NCBI RefSeq assembly: GCF_002911015.1
Contig: NZ_KZ626888.1
Coordinates: 1 to 61,816 of the forward strand
From: Streptomyces populi
Lineage (GTDB): Bacteria > Actinomycetota > Actinomycetes > Streptomycetales > Streptomycetaceae
Length of the DNA: 61,816 nt
Reading direction: 5' to 3'
The translations under genes were made by a program, and so were the position numbers. Numbering within the stretch: position 1 is the first letter of the stretch; each line of letters begins with the position of its first letter. The notes under the pieces are model-generated. The model had not been told where the DNA came from, ran no database searches, and saw only the letters and a program-made list of their open reading frames with translations. Positions 1 through 8,477 of this stretch are shown here, piece after piece.

Positions 1-674
1 GGCGCAGTCAGTTGCTCGAGGCCGCGCTGTCCCTGTTCGCCCAGCGGGCGCCCGAGGACGTCTCGCTGGACGACGTGGCGGAGGCGGCCGGGGTGTCGCG
101 GCCGCTCGTGTACCGGTACGTCCCGGGCGGCAAGCAGCAGTTGTACGAGGCCGCCCTGCGGTCGGCCGCGGAGGAGCTGGAGCAGTGTTTCGCGGAGCCC
201 GCGGAGGGGCCGCTGACCGAGCGGCTCTCCCGGGCGCTCGACCGGTACCTCGCGTTCGTGGACCAGCACGACGCCGGGTTCAGCGCTCTGCTGCAGGGCG
301 GGAGCGTCATCGAGACCTCGCGGACCACGGCCATAGTCGACGGAGTGCGCAGGGCCGCGGCGGAGCACATCCTCGATCATCTGGTGGTGAAGGATCCCGG
401 GCCCCGGCTGCGGATGACCGTGCGGATGTGGATCACGGCCGTGGAGGCCGCCTCGCTGATCTGGCTCGACGAGGACAAGGAGCCGCCGCTGGACGAGCTG
501 CGGGACTGGCTCGTCGAGCAGTTCGTGGCGGCGCTCGTGGCGAGCGCCGGGAGCGATGCGCAGACCGCGGCGGCGGTCCGGGCGGCGCTCGTGATGGAGC
601 GGCCCGACGGTGTCACGGGGGTGCTGGTCCGCCGGGTGCTGCCCGTTGTCGGGAACGCGGCCCACCTGCTGTGA
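1..674 (+). CDS. TetR-family transcriptional regulator, 5' end missing
   Basis: The reading frame is already open at base 3 and the first visible residues (RSQLLEAALSLFAQ) are helix 1 of a TetR DNA-binding domain, so the true start lies outside the window. The helix-turn-helix follows (DVAEAAGVSRPLVYRYVPGGKQQLYEAAL), with the family's usual V-x-R-Y-V ending. The remaining ~160 residues would form the ligand-binding and dimerisation domain, which is too divergent to assign a ligand. It ends ten bases before the next gene on the same strand, so the two may be co-transcribed. The family normally represses neighbouring transport or metabolic genes; the target cannot be inferred here. Confidence 0.9.
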   Translation, partial: RSQLLEAALSLFAQRAPEDVSLDDVAEAAGVSRPLVYRYVPGGKQQLYEAALRSAAEELEQCFAEPAEGPLTERLSRALDRYLAFVDQHDAGFSALLQGGSVIETSRTTAIVDGVRRAAAEHILDHLVVKDPGPRLRMTVRMWITAVEAASLIWLDEDKEPPLDELRDWLVEQFVAALVASAGSDAQTAAAVRAALVMERPDGVTGVLVRRVLPVVGNAAHLL

Positions 675-684
675 CACTGGTCCG

Positions 685-987
685 GTGAAGAGCGAAGACA
701 CCCCCTTTGTCGGCGGCCCGCTGGACGGGCGCGTCCTGCCCGTCCTGATCGGGATCACGGGGCACCCGCCGAAGACGTACCGGATCCCGGTGCCCGGAGT
801 CGACGGCGGCCCGTCCACCGTGGTCGTCTACCGGCGCGTCCAGGCCGCGACGAGCAAGCGGCTCGGGCTCCACCAGGGGTGGAAGTACGAGTACGACCCC
901 GAGGGCGGCTCGTCGGAGCGCCGGTTCAAGCTGCCGTGGTCATCGCGCAAGGGCGGCGCCACGCCGGAGAGCAACGCCGACGAGTGA
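685..987 (+). CDS. Small conserved hypothetical protein (100 aa)
   Basis: This is a soluble 100-residue protein with no signal peptide or membrane segment and no domain I can name. The GTG at 685 is chosen because the residues after it (MKSEDTPFVGGPLDGRVLPV) look like an ordinary soluble N-terminus, while the upstream extension runs through the TetR gene and is Cys/Pro-rich. The motif FVGGPLDGRVLPV resembles short Streptomyces proteins of unknown function that begin with a GGPLDG-type sequence. The C-terminus is polar and probably disordered. It follows the TetR stop by ten bases. Confidence 0.7.
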   Translation: MKSEDTPFVGGPLDGRVLPVLIGITGHPPKTYRIPVPGVDGGPSTVVVYRRVQAATSKRLGLHQGWKYEYDPEGGSSERRFKLPWSSRKGGATPESNADE

Positions 988-1095
988 CGTTCTTGGGCCG
1001 AAGCGGCCTTCCGGCGCGCGTGCGGGACGCGGCGGTCCGATCCTGCGGTGCGAGACGGGCGGTGGACGGGCCGCCCCGGCACCGGAGGTGATGTT

Positions 1096-2241
1096 GTGTC
1101 AGGAAGGCTGCTGCGCCTGGTCTGCACGGGGGCGGTCGCGGTCGGGGCGCTGCTTCCCTCCGCGCCCGCGGGGGCCGCTCCTGAGCCGGGCCAGGGTTCC
1201 GAGCGGTCTGCGGCTTCTTTGCTGACGGACCTTCAGCGGCTGTACCGGGACGCCGAGCGCGCCACCGAGGCGTACAACGGGACCGCCGAGAAGCTGAAGG
1301 AGCAGCGGGCGGAGGTCGCCCGGCTCGACGCCCGGCTCGCCAGGGCCCGTCTGTCGCTGGAGGACAGCCGGGGCGCCGCCGGACGGCTGGCCCGGCAGCA
1401 GTACCAGAGCGCGGACGAGATCTCCCCGTACGTACGGCTGCTGCTCGCCCGGGATCCGCAGCACGCCCTCGACCAGGGGCACCTGATCGGACAGTTGTCG
1501 CTGGAGCGGGCCGCGACCGTGCGGCGGGTCGCGGGCGGCGAGAAGCGGGCCGACGCGCTCGCGCGCGCGGCCCGCAAGGCGCTGGACGGGCAACTCGCCC
1601 TGGCCGCACGGCAGAAGAAGGAGCAGGACGAGGTGCGCGAGCGCCTGGACGACGTCCAGCGGCTGCTCGCCTCGCTGACCGCGGACCAGATCGCCGGACT
1701 GGACCGGGCCGAGCGGTCGGGAACGGCCGCGGCACAGAAGAAGATCATGGCGTCCGGTGCCCTCAGCAGCGTGCGTCCGCCCACGCGGGAGGGCGAGGAG
1801 GCGCTTCGCTACGCCGTCGAGCAGATCGGGAAGCCGTACGAGTGGGGCGCGGAGGGGCCGAAGGCCTACGACTGCTCGGGGCTGACGTCACAGGCCTGGG
1901 AGCGGGCCGGCCGGCCCATCCCGCGCACCAGCCAGGAGCAGTGGGCCGAGCTTCCGAGGGTCCCGCTGGACGAACTGCGTCCCGGCGATCTGGTGGTCTA
2001 CTTCCCCGAGGCCACGCACGTCGCCCTCTACCTCGGCGACGGGATGGTGGTGCAGGCGCCGCGGCCCGGGGCGAGGATCAAGGTGTCCCCCATCGCGGCG
2101 AACCCGCTGCTGGGCGCCGTGCGCCCGGACCCGGGCGGGGAGCCCCTGCGGCACTACGCGCCGCCGAAGCTCCCCGAGGAGGCCGCGGAGGGATCCGACG
2201 AGGGCTACGCCTCCGCCGCCCCGGTGACCGAGGCCAGGTAG
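1096..2241 (+). CDS. Secreted NlpC/P60 peptidoglycan hydrolase (381 aa)
   Basis: This is a cell-wall endopeptidase expected to cut peptide stems of peptidoglycan outside the membrane. The GTG at 1096 is preferred because GGAGG lies seven bases upstream (1084-1088) and translation from it begins with a clean Sec signal peptide (SGRLLRLVCTGAVAVGAL, then APAGAAP). Next comes a charged region rich in Arg, Glu and Ala (about residues 35-215) predicted as coiled coil, as in RipA-type enzymes. The C-terminal ~130 residues are the NlpC/P60 domain, with the nucleophile in YDCSGLTSQAW and the histidine in ATHVALYLGDG. Its last 37 bases overlap the end of the convergent monooxygenase gene. Confidence 0.93.
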   Translation: MSGRLLRLVCTGAVAVGALLPSAPAGAAPEPGQGSERSAASLLTDLQRLYRDAERATEAYNGTAEKLKEQRAEVARLDARLARARLSLEDSRGAAGRLARQQYQSADEISPYVRLLLARDPQHALDQGHLIGQLSLERAATVRRVAGGEKRADALARAARKALDGQLALAARQKKEQDEVRERLDDVQRLLASLTADQIAGLDRAERSGTAAAQKKIMASGALSSVRPPTREGEEALRYAVEQIGKPYEWGAEGPKAYDCSGLTSQAWERAGRPIPRTSQEQWAELPRVPLDELRPGDLVVYFPEATHVALYLGDGMVVQAPRPGARIKVSPIAANPLLGAVRPDPGGEPLRHYAPPKLPEEAAEGSDEGYASAAPVTEAR

Positions 2242-3467
2242 GCCGCCGTCTTCTCCGGGTCGAAGAAGAAGTTCTCGAAGTCGGCCGGGTTGTCGAAGCC
2301 GTTGGCGAAGCGGTCGGCGACGGGCTGGAGCTGGCCCGCGGCTCCGATGAGGTTGAGGACGTGCTCCGGGGGGACGCCCAGCATGGCGTTGGTCCACTTG
2401 GTGACGTGCTGCGCGGTGTCCCAGTAGCGGTCGAAGGTCGCCTGCATCCACTCCTCGTCGAAGGGCTTGTCGCCCTGCTCGACGATCGAGGCGAGGTAGG
2501 CGGCGGCGCACTTGGAGGCCGAGTTGGAGCCCTGGCCGGTGATCGGGTCGTTGGCCACGACGACGTCCGCGACGCCGAGGACCAGTCCGCCGCCGGGGAG
2601 GCGGCCGATCGGGTTGCGGACGGTGGGGGCGTACCGCCCGGACAGCGTGCCGCCCGCGTCGGTGAGTTCGACGTTCGTGGCGCGGGCGTACTCCCAGGGC
2701 GTGAACCGCTCCATGAGTTCCAGGGTCAGGGAGAGGTGCTCGGCGGGGTCCTTGACGCCGTTGAAGACGTCGAGCGGGCCGCCGGGGATGCCCTCCCAGA
2801 AGAGGATGTCGGCGCGGCCCGAGGTGGTGAGGGTCGGCATGATGAACAGCTCGCCGACGCCGGGAACCAGGTTGCAGCGGACCGCGTCGTAGTCCGGGTG
2901 CTCCGGGCGCGGGCCCAGGCCGTGCACGTAGGACACCGCGAGGGCGCGCTGCGGCTCGGTGTACGGGGAGCGGTCGGCGTCACGGCCGAACATCGAGACG
3001 AGTTCGCCCTTGCCCGCCGAGACGAGCACCAGGTCGTACGCGCGGGAGAAGTAGTCGAGGTCGGAGACCGCGGCGCCGTGGATGACCAGTTGGCCGCCGC
3101 GCTGCGCGAACGTCTCCATCCAGCCGGCCATCTTGACGCGCTGGTCGACCGACTGCGCGTAGCCGTCGAGCTTGCCGACCCAGTCGATGGCGCGCTGCGA
3201 GGGGCCCGGGTCGAAGGAGCCGGGGACCGCGACGGAGACTCCGAGCCCCTCGATCTTCGGGGCCTGGGACTCCCAGAAGTTCAGCTGGAGATCGCGCTCG
3301 TGCTGGAGCGCCGTGTCGAACATGCACTGCGTCGACATGACCCGGCCGGAACGGATCTCGTCCGCCGTCCGGTTCGACATCAGGGTGACCTCGTACCCGT
3401 GCGACTGGAGTCCGAGGGCGAGCTGGAGTCCGGACTGGCCGGCTCCGACGACGAGTATCTTCCGCAT
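2205..3467 (-). CDS. Styrene/indole monooxygenase-like FAD protein (420 aa)
   Basis: The N-terminus MRKILVVGAGQSGLQLALGL is an FAD-binding Rossmann fold (GxGxxG, residues about 8-13). The overall pattern, including the conserved R-S-G-R-V-M-S-T-Q-C-M-F stretch near residue 40 and a D-P-I-T-G-Q-G-S-N-S FAD motif near residue 310, matches the StyA-type flavoprotein monooxygenases (group E), which take reduced FAD from a separate reductase. No StyB-like reductase lies nearby. It starts 34 bases after the end of cvnD on the same strand and probably belongs to the conservon operon, as P450 or other oxidoreductase genes often do at such loci. Its substrate is unknown. It overlaps the NlpC/P60 gene tail-to-tail. 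Confidence 0.85.
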   Translation of the reverse strand: MRKILVVGAGQSGLQLALGLQSHGYEVTLMSNRTADEIRSGRVMSTQCMFDTALQHERDLQLNFWESQAPKIEGLGVSVAVPGSFDPGPSQRAIDWVGKLDGYAQSVDQRVKMAGWMETFAQRGGQLVIHGAAVSDLDYFSRAYDLVLVSAGKGELVSMFGRDADRSPYTEPQRALAVSYVHGLGPRPEHPDYDAVRCNLVPGVGELFIMPTLTTSGRADILFWEGIPGGPLDVFNGVKDPAEHLSLTLELMERFTPWEYARATNVELTDAGGTLSGRYAPTVRNPIGRLPGGGLVLGVADVVVANDPITGQGSNSASKCAAAYLASIVEQGDKPFDEEWMQATFDRYWDTAQHVTKWTNAMLGVPPEHVLNLIGAAGQLQPVADRFANGFDNPADFENFFFDPEKTAAYLASVTGAAEA

Positions 3468-3501
3468 GCGGGTTGTTTCTCCCAGTCCTCGGGGGCCCTG
3501 C

Positions 3502-4164
3502 TTATTCGGGGCTGACTTCGAGTGCGTGGCCGACGAGCGCGAGCAGGGTCTCGACGACCGAGATCCGGCGGCGCGCGTCCATGATCATGACAGGTATGTG
3601 CGAGGGAACGGTGAGGGCCTCGCGCACGTCGTCCGGCTCGTACTCGTCGCTGCCGTCGAAGTGGTTGACGGCGACGACGTACGGCAGTCCGCAGCTCTCG
3701 AAGTAGTCGAGCGCCGGGAAGCAGTCCGAGAGGCGGCGGGTGTCGGCGAGGACCACCGCGCCGATCGCGCCGCGCACCAGGTCGTCCCACATGAACCAGA
3801 ACCGCTGCTGGCCGGGCGTGCCGAAGAGGTAGAGCACCAGGTCGTCGTCGAGCGTGATGCGCCCGAAGTCCATGGCCACGGTGGTGGTCAGCTTGTCCGG
3901 CGTACCCGTGAGGTCGTCGGTCTCCTCGCTGGCCTGGGTCATCAGCGCCTCCGTCTGGAGGGGCGTGATCTCCGAGACGGACGTGACGAGGGTGGTCTTG
4001 CCGACGCCGAAGCCGCCGGCCACCACTATCTTGGTGGCGATCGGCGCGCGCGTGCGGTCCGTCTGCCAGGCCTGCAGGTTCTCCTCTTCTTCGAGGAGGG
4101 GGTCGACACCGGTTTCGGCGTCGGGGGCGACGCCAGGTTCGGCGTCAGAGACGACGGAGTCCAC
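3502..4164 (-). CDS. cvnD: Conservon small GTPase-like ATP/GTP-binding protein (CvnD)
   Basis: This 220-residue cytosolic P-loop protein belongs to the Ras/MglA-like group encoded by Streptomyces conservons. Visible motifs are the P-loop GGFGVGKTTLV (about residue 50), a switch-II-like LFGTPGQQRFWFMWDDL in which the usual D-T-A-G is replaced by G-T-P-G-Q, and a base-recognition region VAVNHFDGSDEY carrying N-x-F-D in place of N-K-x-D. The first ~40 residues are acidic and likely disordered. The start overlaps the end of cvnC by 20 bases, indicating translational coupling. In characterised conservons the four products form a membrane-associated complex loosely resembling a G-protein-coupled system. 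Confidence 0.92.
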   Translation of the reverse strand: MDSVVSDAEPGVAPDAETGVDPLLEEEENLQAWQTDRTRAPIATKIVVAGGFGVGKTTLVTSVSEITPLQTEALMTQASEETDDLTGTPDKLTTTVAMDFGRITLDDDLVLYLFGTPGQQRFWFMWDDLVRGAIGAVVLADTRRLSDCFPALDYFESCGLPYVVAVNHFDGSDEYEPDDVREALTVPSHIPVMIMDARRRISVVETLLALVGHALEVSPE

Positions 4165-4555
4165 TCAGCACCCTTTCCAGCAGGGCACGGTCCGGCTGTC
4201 CCGGGCCGTGACCTGTTCCGTACACACGGATCTTTCCCTGGTCCGCCAGGTCGCTCAAGAGCACGCGGACCACTCCGAGCGGCATCCTGAGAAGAGCGGC
4301 GATCTCGGCCACCGTACGCATGCGGCGGCAGAGTTCGACGATGGCCCGCATCTCGGGCATGACCCGGGCGGTGAGCGAGCCCCCGGTCAGCTCCTTGCGC
4401 GCCTCCGGGGCGTCCAGCGCCGCCACGAACGTCTCCACCAGCAGGACGTGGCCGAAGCGCGTCCGTCCGCCGGTGAGCGAGTAGGGGCGTACGCGGGCCG
4501 GCTTGCGGTCCCCGCCGCGCACCGGGAGTTTCTTGACGCCCTTCGACGCGGTCAT
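4145..4555 (-). CDS. cvnC: DUF742 conservon protein (CvnC)
   Basis: This 136-residue protein has the DUF742 pattern: VRPYSLTGGRTRFGHVLLVETFV near the N-terminus and a winged-helix-like segment (RTVAEIAALLRMPLGVVRVLLSDLADQGKIRVYG) toward the C-terminus. In conservons it accompanies the roadblock and GTPase-like partners. The start overlaps the stop of cvnB (TGATG), and its end overlaps cvnD by 20 bases. A DNA-binding role for the winged helix is possible but not shown. Confidence 0.93.
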   Translation of the reverse strand: MTASKGVKKLPVRGGDRKPARVRPYSLTGGRTRFGHVLLVETFVAALDAPEARKELTGGSLTARVMPEMRAIVELCRRMRTVAEIAALLRMPLGVVRVLLSDLADQGKIRVYGTGHGPGQPDRALLERVLSGLRRL

Positions 4556-5055
4556 CAGGCGCTCCCGGAAGCGTCGGCCTCTAGGGATTTCCGGAGCTCG
4601 ATGCGCAGCTCCGGGGTCAGGACGTGTCCGGCCCGGCCGACGAAGAGCGCCATGTGGTACGCCACCACGCTCATGTCGCAGTCCGCGGAGCCGTGCACCC
4701 CGAGGAGCGAACCGTCGCTGATCGCCATGACGAAGAGGCTGCCCTCGTCCATCGCGACCATGGTCTGCTTCACGCCGCCGTTGTCCATCAGCTTGGCGGC
4801 GCCGAGGGTGAGGCTGCCGATGCCGGAGACGATGGTCGCGAGGTCGGCCGCGGAGCCCTTGGGGCCCTTGGGCCGGGTGCTGTCGGCCGTCCTCGCCTCG
4901 GCGTTGTGGCCGGGGTCGGAGGAGAGCAGGAGCAGGCCGTCGGAGGAGACGACCGCGACCGACTGGAGGCCCGGCACCTCCTCGACGAGATTGGTCAGCA
5001 GCCAGTGCAGGTTACGTGCTTCGCTGCTCAGGCCGAAGGTACTGGTCGCGGTCAA
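4555..5055 (-). CDS. cvnB: Roadblock/LC7 conservon protein (CvnB)
   Basis: This is a 166-residue roadblock/LC7 fold protein, a family that acts as partner or activator of MglA/Ras-like GTPases. Typical segments are LHWLLTNLVEEVPGLQSVAVVSSDGLLL near the N-terminus and a central region ATIVSGIGSLTLGAAKLMDNGG. The start overlaps the last codons of cvnA by four bases (ATGA), a sign of coupled translation. It sits in the canonical conservon order between the sensor kinase and the DUF742 protein. Confidence 0.94.
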   Translation of the reverse strand: MTATSTFGLSSEARNLHWLLTNLVEEVPGLQSVAVVSSDGLLLLSSDPGHNAEARTADSTRPKGPKGSAADLATIVSGIGSLTLGAAKLMDNGGVKQTMVAMDEGSLFVMAISDGSLLGVHGSADCDMSVVAYHMALFVGRAGHVLTPELRIELRKSLEADASGSA

Positions 5056-8000
5056 TTGCTTGCCTCCTCGACTTTGCCCCCCGATGCTTCTACGTCCTGC
5101 GCGTCGGTCCGGTGCGCGGTGGGCGCGGGTCCTGCGGACGCGTGTGCTGGTGTGGGGGCCGCCGGGGCCTGTCCTTCGGGCGTGGGGGTCTCGCCCGTCC
5201 GTTCGGCGATCTCGGCCTCCACGTCGCGGCGGCCTTCGATCGCTCCCCGGTGGAACCCGCCGAGCCTGCGGCGCAGGGCGTCGGCGTCCACGCCGCCCAC
5301 GCGCGGCCGCGGTGCGGCGGCGGGGGCGGAGATCTTCGGCGTGCGTTTGGGCAGGCCCTTGTCGGTGAGCCTGGGCTGCTCGTCGGGGACCCGCTCGTGG
5401 TGGTCGGGACCGATGGCGTAGGGGTCGGCGGCGGCCGGGGCCGCGGGTGCCTCGGCGGACGGGCCCGCCGAGGGGGCGGGCTCATCGGCCGGTCCGCCCG
5501 GAAGGGAGGCGGCGGCCTCGGCGGCGCCGGGGGCCGGCTCCACGGGGGCTCCGGCCGTCTCGGGGCTCCCGGGGGCGGGCGCACCGGTCGTACCGGACGG
5601 CTCGCCGGCCGCGTCCGGGCCGGTGGTCTCCGACGCGGGGACTTCCGGGGCGAGCTCCGGGAGCAGCAGCTCCATCGTCGTCTCGGACGTGGGCTCCGGC
5701 TCCGCGGCCGGCTCGGGCTCCCGGGGGGCCGGGATGACCGGGGTCCGCGCGGCCTGCCCGGACTCGGGGGCCGGTGGCTGCTCGGGGGCGGGTGCCTGCT
5801 CGGGATCCGCTTCCGGTTCGGAACCGGACTCCTGCACGGCCATCTCGGCCGCCGCGATCAGCGGGTCCTCGCCGTCGGCCGGGGCCGGCAGCGAGGCGCG
5901 CCGGATCGAACGGCCGCGCAGCACGTTGGAGTTGGCCTCGGCGTCGGCGCCCGGCAGGGTCACGGCGGGGGCTCCGCCGACGATCCGGACGGAGGTGGGG
6001 ACGGTCGACGACGGCGCGGCGGCGAGCAGCGCCTTCGGGAGGACGACCACGGCGGCCACCCCGCCCTGCTTCTGCTCGCGCAGCTTCACCCGTACGCCGT
6101 GCCGGTGGGCGAGCCGGGCCACGACGTACAGGCCGAGCCCGAGTCCCTCGCCGCTCTCCTGGTCGTACGTGTCCTCGGGGTCGAACTCGGTGAGGCGGGC
6201 GTTGAGGTGCCTCATCCGTTCGTCGGTCATGCCGATGCCCTCGTCCTGCACGGAGAGCATCACGTCGCCGCTCTCCAGCAGCCAGCCGGAGACCTCGACG
6301 GGCACGTCGGGCGGCGAGAAGGAGGTGGCGTTCTCCAGGAGTTCGGCCAGCAGGTGGCTGATGTCGTCGGCGGCGAACCCGGCGATGTGCGCGTGCGGGG
6401 GCAGCGCGGCGATCCGTACCCGTTCGTACCGTTCGATCTCGCTGACCGAGGCCCGGGCGACGTCGACGAGCGGCACCGGGTGCGCGTGGTGCTGGACGTG
6501 CTCGGCACCGGCGAGGACGAGGAGGTTCTCGCTGTGCCGCCGCATGACGGTGGCGAAGTGGTCGAGCTTGAAGAGGGTGGAGAGGCGGTCCGGGTCCTGC
6601 TCGCGCTCCTCCAGGCCCTCGATGACGCCGAGTTGTCGCTCGACGAGGCCGAGGGTGCGCAGCGCGAGGTTGACGAAGGTGCTGTGGATGGTGCCGCGCA
6701 CCTGCTCCAGGTGTGCCGCCGCCTCGGCGAGTTCGCCGCGCAGCCGGTCGCGCTCGTCGGCCATCTGCTGGCGCTGGCCGACGAGGTGCTTGCGGTCGGT
6801 CTCGAGGGTGGCGATCCGCTCGTGCAGTCCGGCCGCGTGGGCGTGCAGCGCGTTGACGGAGCGGACGACCTGGGCGAACTCGTCGTTGCGGCCGGTGAAC
6901 CTGACCGGTTCCCCGGAGGCCGGGTCGGCGGCGAGCCGGGCCGAGCCGAGGCGCAGGACGGCGAGCGGCCGGGTGAGGCTGCGGGCCATGGCCGTCGTCA
7001 TGCCGGCCGCGACGAGCATCAGGACGCCGAGGAGGGTGACGCGGAGCTCCAGCGCGGTGACGTCGTCGTCCCGGAGCTTCTCGAGGTCCTTGGTGCGGTG
7101 GTCGTTGAGGGAGGCCTCGGCGCCGCGCATCAGGTCGATCCGGGCGGACAGGGCGGCGCCGAGCTTCTTGGCGTCGGTGCCGAGCGCGGAGTCGGAGAGC
7201 TTGGGCTGTCCGGTGAGGTTCGCCAGGTACTTGTCCGCGGAGGCGACGTCGGGGCCGGTGACCGTGGAGTCGTACGACGTCGCGGCCTGCTTGGGCGCGG
7301 TCTCGCGGAAGTCCGCGATCGCCGCGTCGGAGCGCAGGCGCGCCTGCTGGGCGGCGGCGCTCAGCGCGTCGCGCTGCTTGGCGTCGGCGGGCGAGGAGAC
7401 GTTCGTGGTGGACGTCAGGCCCGTGACCGGGTTGTAGACGCTCTGGGTGGTGTGCGGGACGCCGAGGGCCGCCAGGAGCAGCCCGCGGGCCTCGGCGGAC
7501 TGCTGGACGGCGGTGTCCAGCTCGGCGAGGGCGTGCGCGCCGGAGCCCGCGCGCGGCGGCATCCGGTCGGCCAGGTCCTCGGCGAGTGCGTGGAGGTCGG
7601 CGATGGCCCCGGAGTACGCCCGGTGCGCCTCGAGGGCGGAGCTCTTCCCGGTGAGCGCCGCCCGCCTGAGCGTCGCGATGCCGTCGAGGTCCTCGAGCAG
7701 CGCGGCGGGGGCGTCCGCGTCCGCGCGCAGCTCGTCGACCTGCCGGTCGACCTGGGCGCTGCGCTGCTCGGAGGGCGCCTTGGCCTTGGGCCTGCCCGCG
7801 GCGACGTAGGAGGTGACCTCGTCGCGCTCGTCGGCCAGCGCGTGCGCGAGGGTCAGCGCCTGCTGGGTGCGCTGGGCGAGCGTCACCAGATTCTGGGAAT
7901 CGTTCAGTTGCTGTGAGGCGGACAGCACCATGGGCGCGCCGGCTCCGGCGATGGCGGCCGCGACGACCGCCACGGCCACGATCAGCCGGTTGCGTACGTG

Positions 8001-8120
8001 GGCGGTCCTGCCCCGGCCCGTGGAGTCGGTGGCGTCGCCGACGACGCCGCCCTCTGTGGAGTTGGAGGCCGTCTTCTTGCCTGTGCGCCTCGGCCGCGTC
8101 TTCTGCACCGGTGCTCGCAT
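5052..8120 (-). CDS. cvnA: Conservon sensor histidine kinase-like protein (CvnA, 1022 aa)
   Basis: The protein has a basic cytoplasmic N-terminus, a transmembrane segment (LIVAVAVVAAAIAGAGAPMV), an extracellular region of about 300 residues of the nitrate/nitrite-sensing (NIT) type, a second membrane segment (LRVTLLGVLMLVAAGMTTA), a HAMP-like region, a helical segment with HFATVMRRHSENLLVL, and a HATPase domain with N box (LLENATSFSPPDVPV) and G boxes (DEGIGM, GEGLGLGLYVVARLA). The last ~350 residues are Pro/Ala/Glu-rich and disordered. ATG 8120 is chosen because the upstream frame is poorly coding, although its ribosome site (TCAGGA) is too close, so the start is uncertain. No response regulator is adjacent; the partners are CvnB-D. 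Confidence 0.9.
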   Translation of the reverse strand: MRAPVQKTRPRRTGKKTASNSTEGGVVGDATDSTGRGRTAHVRNRLIVAVAVVAAAIAGAGAPMVLSASQQLNDSQNLVTLAQRTQQALTLAHALADERDEVTSYVAAGRPKAKAPSEQRSAQVDRQVDELRADADAPAALLEDLDGIATLRRAALTGKSSALEAHRAYSGAIADLHALAEDLADRMPPRAGSGAHALAELDTAVQQSAEARGLLLAALGVPHTTQSVYNPVTGLTSTTNVSSPADAKQRDALSAAAQQARLRSDAAIADFRETAPKQAATSYDSTVTGPDVASADKYLANLTGQPKLSDSALGTDAKKLGAALSARIDLMRGAEASLNDHRTKDLEKLRDDDVTALELRVTLLGVLMLVAAGMTTAMARSLTRPLAVLRLGSARLAADPASGEPVRFTGRNDEFAQVVRSVNALHAHAAGLHERIATLETDRKHLVGQRQQMADERDRLRGELAEAAAHLEQVRGTIHSTFVNLALRTLGLVERQLGVIEGLEEREQDPDRLSTLFKLDHFATVMRRHSENLLVLAGAEHVQHHAHPVPLVDVARASVSEIERYERVRIAALPPHAHIAGFAADDISHLLAELLENATSFSPPDVPVEVSGWLLESGDVMLSVQDEGIGMTDERMRHLNARLTEFDPEDTYDQESGEGLGLGLYVVARLAHRHGVRVKLREQKQGGVAAVVVLPKALLAAAPSSTVPTSVRIVGGAPAVTLPGADAEANSNVLRGRSIRRASLPAPADGEDPLIAAAEMAVQESGSEPEADPEQAPAPEQPPAPESGQAARTPVIPAPREPEPAAEPEPTSETTMELLLPELAPEVPASETTGPDAAGEPSGTTGAPAPGSPETAGAPVEPAPGAAEAAASLPGGPADEPAPSAGPSAEAPAAPAAADPYAIGPDHHERVPDEQPRLTDKGLPKRTPKISAPAAAPRPRVGGVDADALRRRLGGFHRGAIEGRRDVEAEIAERTGETPTPEGQAPAAPTPAHASAGPAPTAHRTDAQDVEASGGKVEEASN

Positions 8121-8477
8121 TCCTGACTCGTGTACCCATTTGGGGCCCGGGTGACGTCCCGTCAATCGAGGCGTACGCCCGGTACGGCTCCCGACCCTCC
8201 CAGTGCCGGTGGGCAGTGGTCCCGCATCACCTGACCCGCCACCCGAAGGAGTGAACATCGGAGGGGAGTTGGCGAGCAAGTCTTCGGGGCGCCCGCGGGG
8301 GGCCCGCGCAGCGGGCCGGTTGGACGTCCGGGACGGGCTTTGGCAGTATTCGCCGCCACGTTTTGCCGGAGTCGATCATTCCGTGCCAAACCCGGCGCCC
8401 GGGCCGCCGGACCGCACGCCGGACGTTCCCCGGCGGCCTTTCCGCGCCCTCGTGAAGGGCTCGTGCAGACTGGCGGA
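8121..8477. other. Divergent intergenic region cvnA / PP2C gene
   Basis: These 357 bases separate two divergently transcribed genes and should contain both promoters. I see no convincing -35/-10 pair, operator palindrome or small gene. Open frames here have poor Streptomyces codon bias. Confidence 0.5.

Noticed and set aside
5016..7916. 966-codon plus-strand frame opposite cvnA
   Set aside because: Shadow of the sensor kinase. Gly/Arg/Val-rich with no ribosome site.
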